Shown in pieces: positions 7,312 through 14,154 of a stretch of 18,931 nt of DNA (positions are counted from its first letter, which is position 1; every line of letters begins with the position of its first letter). This stretch comes from Clostridiales bacterium (GTDB lineage: Bacteria > Bacillota > Clostridia > Christensenellales > Aristaeellaceae). A model generated the notes under the pieces. It did no database searches. It was not told where the DNA came from and was given only the letters and a program-made list of their open reading frames with translations. The position numbers and the translations under genes are program-made. Location of the stretch: contig SFGO01000048.1 of NCBI GenBank assembly GCA_004556545.1, forward strand, positions 1 to 18,931. Direction: 5' to 3'.

Positions 7312-7762
7312 CCAGCTCCCTCCAATCCTGCGGACGGAACAGCGTACTGATGACCAGCATGGCCACTCCAAAGCAGATGGCAATGTCCGCCCCGTTGCAA
7401 ATAAACCACGGCAGCCAGGGGAAATACAGCATATCCACCACACTGCCGAAGAAAAGCCGCTCGCCGAAGTTTCCCAGAAAGCCGCCGACGATCAGTCCCG
7501 CCGCCACCCGGGTAAAAGCCGTAGGCCGGTAGCGGCGCAGCAGCAGCCAGCCTGCCGCGATCACGATCAGCGGCAGCAGCAGATTGGCCAGCCAGTTCCC
7601 GCTGAGCAGGCCCAGCGCCATGCCGTCGTTCCGGCTGAGCCGCAGTTCCAGCACGCCCGGCAGCACCGTCACCCTCTGTTCGAGGGAATGCACGGCCCAC
7701 AGCTTGGAGCCGACGTCCAGCGCCAGTGCGGCGGCGGCCACCGCCCAGAAAAGTCCCGTCAT
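7280..7762 (-). CDS. lspA: lipoprotein signal peptidase (signal peptidase II)
   Basis: LspA is a membrane aspartyl protease that removes signal peptides from diacylated prolipoproteins. The protein is 160 residues with four hydrophobic helices. Family motifs are LDVGSK near the N-terminus, SRNDGMALG, GGFLGNFGERL, SVVDML and ICNGADIAI. The catalytic aspartates are Asp110 (VVD) and Asp126 (GAD). GNFGERL replaces the more usual GN(L/I)IDR. Two consecutive ATG codons are possible; the second (7762) stands five bases from AGGAGG, whereas the first stands only two, so 7762 is preferred. The ribosome binding site overlaps the stop codon of the upstream DUF5665 gene, and the 3' end overlaps rluD. The lspA-rluD order is common in Firmicutes. 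Confidence 0.94.
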   Translation of the reverse strand: MTGLFWAVAAAALALDVGSKLWAVHSLEQRVTVLPGVLELRLSRNDGMALGLLSGNWLANLLLPLIVIAAGWLLLRRYRPTAFTRVAAGLIVGGFLGNFGERLFFGSVVDMLYFPWLPWFICNGADIAICFGVAMLVISTLFRPQDWRELGEDHSAAGGK

Positions 7763-7771
7763 CATGTCCTC

Positions 7772-8158
7772 CTATTGGAGCCGTTTCTGCACCACGCTGA
7801 CGATATTCGCCAGCAGCTCCCCAATCAGCGGCAGGTTCCGCCGGGCCAGATCCTGCAAAATCCACACCAGCAATGCGCCCAGAATGGAAAAGCCCACCGC
7901 CATACCCACGCCCCGGGCCACTCCGGCCCAGAAGCTGGTCCAGAACAGCCGCTTCCGGTCATCCACGTACCGCACGTAATCCGCCAGCCGCAGCCTTTCC
8001 ATGGCGCTCAGCCACCGGTCGATCTGCCGGACGATCACGTTGGCGCTTTCCAGCTCAGTCATGGGCGGACGCTCCGGCGCGGGCGGCTCCGTCTGCGGCG
8101 GCGAGAGCCTTTCCTGCCCGGTCAAGCGCCGCCAGAATCGTTTTCCCCCTGCAAACAT
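7772..8158 (-). CDS. DUF5665 single-pass membrane protein
   Basis: A 128-residue protein matching what I know of DUF5665: a variable, Pro-rich N-terminal tail, the conserved block LADYVRYVDDRKRLFWTSF (about residues 58-76), one Gly-rich hydrophobic helix (about 77-101) and a short amphipathic C-terminus. The function is unknown; it is often found in Clostridia. I chose ATG 8158 because AGAGGTG lies eight bases before it; the ATG at 8176 has no ribosome binding site. First gene of the operon with lspA and rluD. Confidence 0.8.
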   Translation of the reverse strand: MFAGGKRFWRRLTGQERLSPPQTEPPAPERPPMTELESANVIVRQIDRWLSAMERLRLADYVRYVDDRKRLFWTSFWAGVARGVGMAVGFSILGALLVWILQDLARRNLPLIGELLANIVSVVQKRLQ

Positions 8159-8231
8159 CCGCGTCACACCTCTCATTCAGTGTGCCCCGTCTTCCAAGGG
8201 TTTACAAGGGCCGGAAGCGCCGTGCAGAAAG

Positions 8232-8260
8232 ATTGTACCCGTCCCGTCCGGCTTTGTCAA
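8232..8260 (-). promoter_or_regulatory. sigma-A promoter of DUF5665-lspA-rluD operon
   Basis: On the minus strand, TTGACA (8260-8255) and TACAAT (8237-8232) with a 17-base spacer, about 75 bases upstream of the DUF5665 start. The -35 begins just after the T-run of the nrdD terminator, separating the two transcription units. Confidence 0.8.
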
Positions 8261-8262
8261 CG

Positions 8263-8302
8263 AAAACGCCCGTCCCCGCCGGTTTTGCGGCGGAGACGGG
8301 CG
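8263..8302 (-). terminator. nrdD intrinsic terminator
   Basis: A 15-bp GC-rich stem (8288-8302 with 8267-8281, one mismatch) and a 6-base loop is followed on the minus strand by TTTTCGTT. It lies about 33 bases after the nrdD stop codon. Confidence 0.9.
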
Positions 8303-8334
8303 CATTTATAAGATTCATTTTCCCCCAGACAGCC

Positions 8335-10650
8335 TCAGATCGTATGCTTCACCCGCTCGGATTCCTCGGCGCGCTTGGCGTTGTTGAAGCGGTCCAGATT
8401 GCCGACCAGATAGCCGGTGATGCGGCGGATGCGCTCGAAGGCATGTCCGTCTTCGTGACGGCCGCACTTGGGGCAGCTGTCGCCGATGATGCCGTTGTAG
8501 CCGCACACCGGGTCACGGTCTACCGGGTGATTGATGGAGCCGTAGCCGATGCCCTGATCGTGCATATACCGAACGACTTTTTCGAAAGCGTCCAGATTCT
8601 TGGTGGGGTCGCCGTCCATTTCGATGTAGCTGATGTGGCCGGCGTTGGTCAGGGCATGATAGGGAGCCTCGATGGCGATTTTCTCAAAGGCGCTGATGGG
8701 ATAATACACCGGCACATGGAAGGAGTTGGTGTAGTATTCCCGATCGGTCACGCCGGGGATGATGCCGTACTTTTCCTTGTCAATGCGGACGAAGCGGCCG
8801 CTCAGGCCTTCGGCAGGGGTGGCCAGACAGGTGTAGTTCAGCTTTTCCCGCTGGCTGCATTCATCGCAGAAGTTGCGGATGAAGCCCACGATTTCCAGAC
8901 CCAGATTCTGGCTGGCGGGGTCTTCGCCGTGATGCTTGCCGCGCAGGGCCACCAGCGCCTCCGCCAAACCGATGAAGCCGATGGACAGGGTGCCGTGCTT
9001 GAGCACCTCCCGGACGGAATCCGTCCAGCCCAGCTTTTCGGAATCAATCCACACGCCCTCGCCCATCAGGAAGGGGAAGTTGTAGACCTTCTTGTTGGAG
9101 ATGATCTCCAGCCGTTCCAGCAGCTGATCGTGCACCAGATTGCACAGCCGTTCCAGCTCCTCAAAGAACCAGCCCACGTCTCCCTTGGCCTTGATGGCGA
9201 TACGGGGCAGATTGATGGAGGTAAAGCTCAGGTTGCCGCGGCGGGGGCAGATTTCCCGGGTGGGATCATACACATTGCCGATAACGCGGGTGCGGCAGCC
9301 CATGTAGGCGATCTCCGTTTCGGGATGGCCTTCTTTATAGTACTTCTTGTTGAAGGGCGCGTCCACAAAGCTGAAATTGGGGAACAGGCGCTTGGCGCTG
9401 GTGCGGATGGCCAGCCGGTACAGGTCGTAGTTGGGGTCGCCGGGGTTGAAGCTGACGCCTTCCTTCACCCGGAAGATCTGAATGGGGAAGATGGGCGTTT
9501 CGCCGTTGCCCAGACCGGCCTCGGTAGCCAGCATCACATTGCGCATCACCATGCGGCCCTCGGGAGAGGTATCCATGCCGTAGTTGATGGAGGAGAAGGG
9601 CACCTGCGCGCCTGCGCGGCTGTTCATGGTGTTCAGGTTGTGGATCAGGGCTTCCATGGCCTGATAGGTGGCCTTGTCGGTTTCCTTTTCCGCATGCTCC
9701 CGGACGAAGGAAACGATCTTGTTCAGCTCGTCCTCCGCAGCGCCGGGCAGGAGCTCCTTCACCTTTTCCGCCACCAGAGAATCCACCTCGGCATTGGGGG
9801 CCAGCGAAATCTGATCGCCCAGCTCGTCCACGATGGCGCGGGCCTTATCTGCGGAATCCGCCACGCCGCCCAGCAGCTCCAGCGCCCGGTCCAGATTGTC
9901 CCGGAAGCGCTTGCGGTAGGTCTTCTTCACGCCGGGGGCCATGCCGTAATCGAAATTCACGATGCTCTGGCCGCCGTGCTGGTCGTTCTGGTTGGCCTGA
10001 ATGGCGATGCAGGCCAGCGCCGAATAGCTGTAGATGTCGTTGGGCTCCCGCAGCACGCCGTGGCCGGTGGAGAAGCCCCCGTGGAACAGGTCCAGCAGGT
10101 CGATCTGGCAGCAGGTGGTCGTCAGGGTATAGAAGTCCAGATCGTGGATATGGATATCCCCGTCATGATGGGCAGCAGAAAAACGGGGGTCCAGCACGTA
10201 CATTTCGTAGAACTGCTTCGCGCCCTCGCTGCCGAACTTCAGCATGCTGCCCATGGCGGTATCGCCGTTGATATTGGCGTTTTCCCGCTTGATATCGCTG
10301 TCCACCGCGTCCTTGCTGGCGATGTCCTCAAACACCTTCATCAGGCGGGTGTTCATCTCGCGCACGCGGCTGCGTTCGGCGCGGTAAAGGATATACGCCT
10401 TAGCGGAACGCACGAAGCCCTTTTCGATCAGTACGCGCTCCACCACATCCTGCACCTGCTCCACAGAGGGCACGGAGGGGATGTTCTCATCGTTTTCCAG
10501 CTGAGAGACCACCAGCGCTGCCAGCTCCTGAGCCGTCTCGTCGGACTTCTGGCTGCCGCTTCCCAGAAAACAATGGGCAATGGCGTGCTCGATTTTGCTC
10601 GGGTCAAAGGGCACGATCCGGCCGTCCCTCTTTTTGATGGAAATGATCAT
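8335..10650 (-). CDS. nrdD: anaerobic (class III) ribonucleoside-triphosphate reductase
   Basis: NrdD reduces ribonucleoside triphosphates to deoxy forms under anaerobiosis with a glycyl radical installed by the NrdG activase. The product is 771 residues. An ATP-cone regulatory domain (about 3-92, KKRDGRIVPFDPSKI) is followed by the catalytic barrel with HHDGDIHIHD (161-170), TTTCCQIDLLDLFHGG (paired Cys180-181) and GRRGNLSFTSINLPRIA-like segments. The C-terminal metal site shows Cys716, Cys726 and Cys729, and the radical loop RRITGYLVGN carries the glycyl-radical residue Gly746. ATG 10650 has an AAAGGAG ribosome binding site. nrdG is not beside it. Control is probably by NrdR through two boxes over the promoter, with a DnaA-box array further upstream. 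Confidence 0.96.
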   Translation of the reverse strand: MIISIKKRDGRIVPFDPSKIEHAIAHCFLGSGSQKSDETAQELAALVVSQLENDENIPSVPSVEQVQDVVERVLIEKGFVRSAKAYILYRAERSRVREMNTRLMKVFEDIASKDAVDSDIKRENANINGDTAMGSMLKFGSEGAKQFYEMYVLDPRFSAAHHDGDIHIHDLDFYTLTTTCCQIDLLDLFHGGFSTGHGVLREPNDIYSYSALACIAIQANQNDQHGGQSIVNFDYGMAPGVKKTYRKRFRDNLDRALELLGGVADSADKARAIVDELGDQISLAPNAEVDSLVAEKVKELLPGAAEDELNKIVSFVREHAEKETDKATYQAMEALIHNLNTMNSRAGAQVPFSSINYGMDTSPEGRMVMRNVMLATEAGLGNGETPIFPIQIFRVKEGVSFNPGDPNYDLYRLAIRTSAKRLFPNFSFVDAPFNKKYYKEGHPETEIAYMGCRTRVIGNVYDPTREICPRRGNLSFTSINLPRIAIKAKGDVGWFFEELERLCNLVHDQLLERLEIISNKKVYNFPFLMGEGVWIDSEKLGWTDSVREVLKHGTLSIGFIGLAEALVALRGKHHGEDPASQNLGLEIVGFIRNFCDECSQREKLNYTCLATPAEGLSGRFVRIDKEKYGIIPGVTDREYYTNSFHVPVYYPISAFEKIAIEAPYHALTNAGHISYIEMDGDPTKNLDAFEKVVRYMHDQGIGYGSINHPVDRDPVCGYNGIIGDSCPKCGRHEDGHAFERIRRITGYLVGNLDRFNNAKRAEESERVKHTI

Positions 10651-10700
10651 TTGGCAGGGCTCCTTTATACTAATCTTATCGTATTGAAATTGTGGGTCGG

Positions 10701-10730
10701 CTTACGACGGATTTCGTCATCATCCGTAAG
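10701..10730 (-). other. hairpin at 5' end of nrdD transcript
   Basis: Nested arms CTTAC...GTAAG (10701-10705 with 10726-10730) and GACG...CGTC (10706-10709 with 10715-10718). Given the -10 at 10739-10744, transcription should start close to 10732, so the hairpin would sit at the extreme 5' end of the mRNA, where it may protect against decay. Confidence 0.4.
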
Positions 10731-10734
10731 CAAG

Positions 10735-10782
10735 CATCATTATATTGTGGATTTGGCCTTCCGTCAATACTAAATATAGGAT
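10735..10782 (-). promoter_or_regulatory. tandem NrdR-like boxes over the nrdD promoter
   Basis: Two 16-mers resemble the NrdR box ACACWATATATWGTGT: CATCATTATATTGTGG (10735-10750, good right half) and ATACTAAATATAGGAT (10767-10782, about 12 of 16 when W is allowed). Their starts are 32 bp apart, near three helical turns, as described for NrdR pairs. One covers the -10 and the other abuts the -35, suited to repression. The left half of the first box is poor. Confidence 0.6.
10739..10767 (-). promoter_or_regulatory. nrdD sigma-A promoter
   Basis: On the minus strand, TTGACG (10767-10762) and a consensus TATAAT (10744-10739) with a 17-base spacer, giving a leader of about 80 bases before the nrdD start codon. 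Confidence 0.85.
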
Positions 10783-10788
10783 TTTGTA

Positions 10789-10804
10789 CCCCCATATGTG
10801 GGGG
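10789..10804. promoter_or_regulatory. short inverted repeat upstream of nrdD
   Basis: CCCCCA and TGGGGG arms around TATG. It lies just upstream of the second NrdR-like box and is not followed by a T-run in either direction, so it is more likely a protein site than a terminator. No regulator is recognised. Confidence 0.35.
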
Positions 10805-10856
10805 AGAAAAAAACGGGCGTGCTCCAAAAATCAGGCGACGCCTACGGTTCCGAACC

Positions 10857-10928
10857 TTTTCCACAAAGTTTCCACGGGCAAAAAACTTTTCAACAATTTA
10901 TCCATGTTTTATCCACATTTTTTCCACG
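10857..10928 (+). other. phased DnaA-box array
   Basis: Six same-strand 9-mers resembling TTWTNCACA begin at 10857 (TTTTCCACA, full match), 10868 (GTTTCCACG), 10887 (TTTTCAACA), 10898 (TTATCCATG), 10909 (TTATCCACA, perfect consensus) and 10920 (TTTTCCACG). The spacing is 11, 19, 11, 11 and 11 bases, so most sites fall on one face of the helix. The array occupies the nrdD-TRIC intergenic region. It could be an origin element, a DnaA titration or reactivation site, or a DnaA-responsive control for nrdD. Confidence 0.75.
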
Positions 10929-11000
10929 AAAGGCACAATTCCAGACGGCATCTGGGTTTGCTGCGGTTTGATTTTTCAAACTGTCTTAAAAGCAAATCCA

Positions 11001-11630
11001 TCACCAGTGTGCCTTCGGCAGACTCCAATGAAAATGCGCGGAGCAGAAGCGAATCACAACGATCAGCGCAAAGCCGATGATCGTCGCCCCATCCAGCCCG
11101 ACCAGCGGCTTCAGCGCCGCAAAGGCGATTGCGCCCAGCAGTGCGGCGCAGGCATAGACATGCTTGACAAAGATATAGGGCCGATCTCCGGCAAAAAGAT
11201 CGCGCATCACGCCGCCGCCCACGCCGGTGATCACCGCCACAAACAACACCAGAAACAGGTTTTCCTCATAGCCCGCGCCGATGGCCACCCGGGCTCCGTA
11301 CACGGTAAAAATGCCCAGCCCGGCAGAGTCGGAAACCAGCATCAGCGCGTCGTACAGCTTCCGGCTGTGGAACAGCACCCGGCGCACCACCGGCGAAAAC
11401 ACGAACAGCGACGTAACGATGGACATCAGCACATATTTGGGATCCAGAAACGTGGCAGGCGGGGTCAGCCCCAACAGCAGATCCCGCAGGATGCCGCCGC
11501 CTACGGCTGTGGTCACGCCCAGTACGCACACGCCGAAAATATCCATATTCTTTTTCAGCCCGGTCATCGCGCCAGAAAGGGCAAACGACACCGTGCCGAC
11601 GATTTCCAGAATCAGAATGAACAGCTCCAT
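11001..11630 (-). CDS. TRIC-type cation channel / UPF0126 family membrane protein
   Basis: A 209-residue membrane protein with about seven hydrophobic helices. It shows the internal duplication characteristic of the UPF0126 (YadS/YicG) family: TAVGGGILRDLLLG in the first half and TGVGGGVMRDLFAG in the second, the glycine-rich motifs that kink the pore helices in prokaryotic TRIC channels. The family conducts monovalent cations as trimers; some members are suggested to export amino acids such as glycine, so the substrate is uncertain. The start ATG has GGAGG eight bases upstream. It has its own promoter at 11667-11695, divergent from the ylxM-ffh operon. No clear terminator was seen before the DnaA-box array downstream. 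Confidence 0.9.
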   Translation of the reverse strand: MELFILILEIVGTVSFALSGAMTGLKKNMDIFGVCVLGVTTAVGGGILRDLLLGLTPPATFLDPKYVLMSIVTSLFVFSPVVRRVLFHSRKLYDALMLVSDSAGLGIFTVYGARVAIGAGYEENLFLVLFVAVITGVGGGVMRDLFAGDRPYIFVKHVYACAALLGAIAFAALKPLVGLDGATIIGFALIVVIRFCSAHFHWSLPKAHW

Positions 11631-11666
11631 AGCCGCGTCCTCCCTGCCATAAGGTCAAACAGGTAC

Positions 11667-11695
11667 AATATAAGGCGCTCAAAGAAGCGTGTCAA
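11667..11695 (-). promoter_or_regulatory. promoter of TRIC gene
   Basis: On the minus strand, TTGACA (11695-11690) and TATATT (11672-11667) with a 17-base spacer, 37 bases upstream of the start codon. Confidence 0.8.
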
Positions 11696-11718
11696 GGGGG
11701 AAAACCGCGCATTTTTCC

Positions 11719-11747
11719 TTGACTTTTCCCGGCATATCGGCTATAAT
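11719..11747 (+). promoter_or_regulatory. promoter of ylxM-ffh operon
   Basis: TTGACT (11719-11724) and TATAAT (11742-11747) with a 17-base spacer, about 50 bases upstream of ylxM. The short leader contains CTGTCA (11755-11760) and TGACAG (11773-11778), which could pair as a small hairpin just before the ribosome binding site. Confidence 0.85.
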
Positions 11748-11797
11748 CATCTGGCTGTCAAGGAAAAAGCATTGACAGCGGTAAAGGAGCCGCCGCC

Positions 11798-12211
11798 TTG
11801 AAGGAATTTTCCGTCCCCAGTCCTCAGGAAGCCCGGCTGGAAACCAGCGTGGAAATGGGCACCCTGTGCGCCTTTTACGGCGGACTTTTGACGGACAAGC
11901 AGCTTCAGGCCATGCAGCTCCACTTTGACGAAGACCTTTCGCTGGGCGAAATCGCCCGGCAGATGAACGTGAGCCGCCAGAACGTACACGACCTGATCGC
12001 CCGTTCTTCCGAAAAGCTCCGGGCCTGCGAAGCCGCCCTCGGCGCGGCAGGCCGCATGGAGCGCATGCTGGAACGGCTGGGGCGGGTGCAGGAACTGCTG
12101 GAAGCGCTCGACCGGCAGGCATTGTCCCCGGAAGCGCGCGCCCTGACAGCCGAGGCGGCCCGGCAAATTCAACTGATTCAGCAAGAGGAGGAGGACGCCC
12201 ATGGCCTTTGA
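11798..12211 (+). CDS. ylxM: YlxM-family helix-turn-helix protein, SRP-associated
   Basis: A 137-residue member of the YlxM/p13 family, which is encoded with ffh in Firmicutes and is linked to signal recognition particle function. Seen: an N-terminal segment up to LCAFYGGLLTDKQLQAM (about 24-40), then a sigma-70 region 4-like helix-turn-helix (LGEIARQMNVSRQNVHDLI, about 49-67), then a long charged helix ending in an acidic tail (QQEEEDAHGL). The start is TTG with AAAGGAG eight bases upstream; no ATG is available near the proper N-terminus. The 3' end overlaps ffh by 11 bases, so the two are translationally coupled. Confidence 0.92.
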   Translation: MKEFSVPSPQEARLETSVEMGTLCAFYGGLLTDKQLQAMQLHFDEDLSLGEIARQMNVSRQNVHDLIARSSEKLRACEAALGAAGRMERMLERLGRVQELLEALDRQALSPEARALTAEAARQIQLIQQEEEDAHGL

Positions 12212-13520
12212 GGGACTCAGTTCAAAATTATCCAGCGCGCTCTCCAAGCTGACCGGCCGGGGCAAGCTGACGGAGCAGGCCGTAAAGGAGGGCATGCGCG
12301 ACGTGCGCATGGCGCTTCTGGAAGCCGACGTCAACTACCTGGTGGTCAAGGATTTCTGCAAGAAGGTCACGGAACGCTGCGTGGGCCAGCAGGTGCTGGA
12401 CAGCCTGTCCCCCGCCCAGCACGTGATGAAGATCGTCAGCGAGGAAATGGCGGCCCTGATGGGTTCCGAGCATGCCCGGCTGACGTGGTCGTCTTCCGTG
12501 CCTACTATTTATATGCTGTGCGGCCTGCAGGGCGCCGGTAAGACCACCATGGCCGGAAAGCTGGCCAACTACCTGCAGAAGCAGGGCAAAAAGCCGCTGC
12601 TGGCCGCGTGCGACATTTACCGTCCCGCCGCCATCAAGCAGCTGCAGGTGGTCGGTTCTCAGGTAAACGTGCCCGTATACGAGCACGGAACGCAGGATCC
12701 GGTCAAGACGGCGCAGGAGGCCATCGAGCAGTGCCGCCACTACGGGCGGGACGTGCTCATCATCGATACCGCCGGCCGGCTGCAGATCGACACCGCGCTG
12801 ATGGAAGAGCTTCGCCGCATCAAGGCGGAGATCAAGCCACAGGAAATCCTGTTTGTGGTGGACGCCATGACCGGTCAGGAGGCCGTGAACGTGGCCAAGA
12901 CCTTCGACAGCGATCTGGGCATCGACGGCGTGATCCTGACCAAGCTGGACGGCGACACCCGCGGCGGCGCGGCCCTGTCCATCAAGGCCGTCACCGGCAA
13001 GCCCATCAAGTTCTCCGGCACGGGCGAAAAGCTCTCCGACATCGAACCCTTCTACCCCGACCGCATGGCCAGCCGCATTCTGGGCATGGGCGACATGATG
13101 ACCCTCATCGAAAAGGCGCAGGAGGCCTTCGATGAAAAGGAAGCCGAGAAGCTGGTCAAGCGCGGCCCGCAGGAGCTGACGCTGGAGGATTTCCTCAGCC
13201 AGATGCAGCAGATGAAAAAAATGGGCGGCCTGCAGTCCATGCTGAGCATGCTGCCCGGCGCTAACAAGCTGCAGGACGTGGAGATCGACGAAAACGCCCT
13301 GAAGAAGCCGGAAGCCATCATCCGCAGCATGACGCCCCGGGAGCGCCGGAACCCCGGCATTCTCAACGCCAGCCGCCGCAAGCGCATCGCGGCGGGCAGC
13401 GGCACTACCGTGCAGGACGTCAACGCACTCATTCGTCAGTTCGATCAGGCCAAGGACATGATGAAGAAAATGATGGGCAACAAAATGATGCGCAAGGGAA
13501 AGCGCCGCTTCCCCTTTTGA
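12201..13520 (+). CDS. ffh: signal recognition particle GTPase Ffh
   Basis: Ffh is the protein part of the bacterial signal recognition particle; it binds 4.5S/6S-like SRP RNA and hydrophobic signal sequences and docks with FtsY. The 439-residue product has the helical N domain (about 1-95), the GTPase G domain with P-loop GLQGAGKTT (108-116), DTAGR (189-193) and TKLDGDTRGG (247-256), and the methionine-rich M domain (about 300-439) with RRKRIAAGSGT and the QMKKM and DMMKKMMGNKMM segments. The strong AGGAGGAGG site lies within the ylxM coding end. Length and motifs are complete. Confidence 0.98.
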   Translation: MAFEGLSSKLSSALSKLTGRGKLTEQAVKEGMRDVRMALLEADVNYLVVKDFCKKVTERCVGQQVLDSLSPAQHVMKIVSEEMAALMGSEHARLTWSSSVPTIYMLCGLQGAGKTTMAGKLANYLQKQGKKPLLAACDIYRPAAIKQLQVVGSQVNVPVYEHGTQDPVKTAQEAIEQCRHYGRDVLIIDTAGRLQIDTALMEELRRIKAEIKPQEILFVVDAMTGQEAVNVAKTFDSDLGIDGVILTKLDGDTRGGAALSIKAVTGKPIKFSGTGEKLSDIEPFYPDRMASRILGMGDMMTLIEKAQEAFDEKEAEKLVKRGPQELTLEDFLSQMQQMKKMGGLQSMLSMLPGANKLQDVEIDENALKKPEAIIRSMTPRERRNPGILNASRRKRIAAGSGTTVQDVNALIRQFDQAKDMMKKMMGNKMMRKGKRRFPF

Positions 13521-13611
13521 TCCCCTTCCCCGCTGAACACCGCCCGGAATACTCCGCAGGCGATTCAGATACAATTCCCTTCCCAATCAGAATACTAGGA
13601 GGAACAGAATT

Positions 13612-13860
13612 ATGGTTAAGATGCGTTTGAAGAGAATGGGCATGAAGAAAAAGCCTTTCTACCGTGTGGTCGTGGCTGACGAGCGCAGCCCCCGCGACGG
13701 CCGTTTCATCGAGGAGATCGGCTACTATGATCCCATGACCGAGCCCGCCGCCACCATCAAGATCGACGCCGAGAAGGCCCAGAAGTGGCTCAAGAGCGGC
13801 GCTCAGCCCACCGATACCGTCCGCGTTCTGCTCAAGAAGAGCGGCATCATCGAGGGCTAA
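13612..13860 (+). CDS. rpsP: 30S ribosomal protein S16
   Basis: An 82-residue bS16, which binds 16S rRNA and aids assembly of the small subunit. The conserved start MVKMRLKRMG, the FYRVVVADERSPRDGRFIEEIGYYDP block and the GAQPTDTVRVLLKKSG tail are all present. AGGAGG lies close upstream of the ATG. A 91-base gap separates it from ffh, with no promoter I could support. The sharply higher proportion of preferred codons fits strong expression. Confidence 0.98.
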   Translation: MVKMRLKRMGMKKKPFYRVVVADERSPRDGRFIEEIGYYDPMTEPAATIKIDAEKAQKWLKSGAQPTDTVRVLLKKSGIIEG

Positions 13861-13865
13861 GCCTC

Positions 13866-14093
13866 ATGAAAGAGCTCGTCGAATACGTCGCGCGGTCGCT
13901 GGTGGACAACAAGGAAGCCGTGACCGTTGAGGAGACCGTCGGGCCGGAAGCGACGATTTTGGAGCTTCACGTAGCGCCCGAGGATATGGGCAAGGTCATC
14001 GGCAAGCAGGGCCGCATCGCCAAGGCCATCCGGTCTGTGGTTCGCGCCGCTACCGCCAAGGACGCCAAGCCTGTCTTTGTGGAAATTCAATAA
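13866..14093 (+). CDS. khpA: KH-domain RNA-binding protein KhpA (YlqC)
   Basis: A 75-residue single KH-domain protein. In Firmicutes KhpA partners with KhpB (EloR/Jag) and affects RNA and cell elongation. The GxxG loop is seen in GKVIGKQGR (about residues 39-47), followed by IAKAIRSVVRAA. The ATG lies five bases after the rpsP stop; GAGG at the end of rpsP probably serves as its ribosome binding site, so translation is coupled. The order rpsP-khpA-rimM-trmD is the usual one. Confidence 0.95.
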   Translation: MKELVEYVARSLVDNKEAVTVEETVGPEATILELHVAPEDMGKVIGKQGRIAKAIRSVVRAATAKDAKPVFVEIQ

Positions 14094-14098
14094 CCCAT

Positions 14099-14133
14099 CG
14101 CGCACCGGTCTCCCGAAAGGCTGCCGGTGCGCG
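14099..14133 (+). other. intercistronic hairpin between khpA and rimM
   Basis: A perfect 10-bp stem CGCGCACCGG (14099-14108) with CCGGTGCGCG (14124-14133) and a 15-base loop, followed by CTTTCTAAGGAG. The T-run is broken and the rimM ribosome binding site starts a few bases later, so it may be an attenuator, a stability or processing element rather than a full terminator. Confidence 0.55.
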
Positions 14134-14154
14134 CTTTCTAAGGAGAACGTTTTT

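Noticed and set aside
7312..7443. Extended N-terminus for rluD
   Set aside because: The upstream part lies inside lspA, has no family similarity and lacks a ribosome binding site; GTG 7311 with GGAGG fits the S4-domain start.
7873..10773. Very long plus-strand open frame antisense to nrdD
   Set aside because: It mirrors nrdD codons, its protein is low in complexity, and it crosses the lspA-side operon promoter and the nrdD terminator. Not a gene.
10789..10804. Intrinsic terminator for the TRIC gene
   Set aside because: On the minus strand the hairpin is preceded, not followed, by a T-run; the arrangement does not fit a terminator for leftward transcription.
12228..13586. Minus-strand open frame antisense to ffh
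   Set aside because: Shadow of ffh, with His/Leu/Gly-rich composition typical of reverse-complement frames in GC-rich genes.
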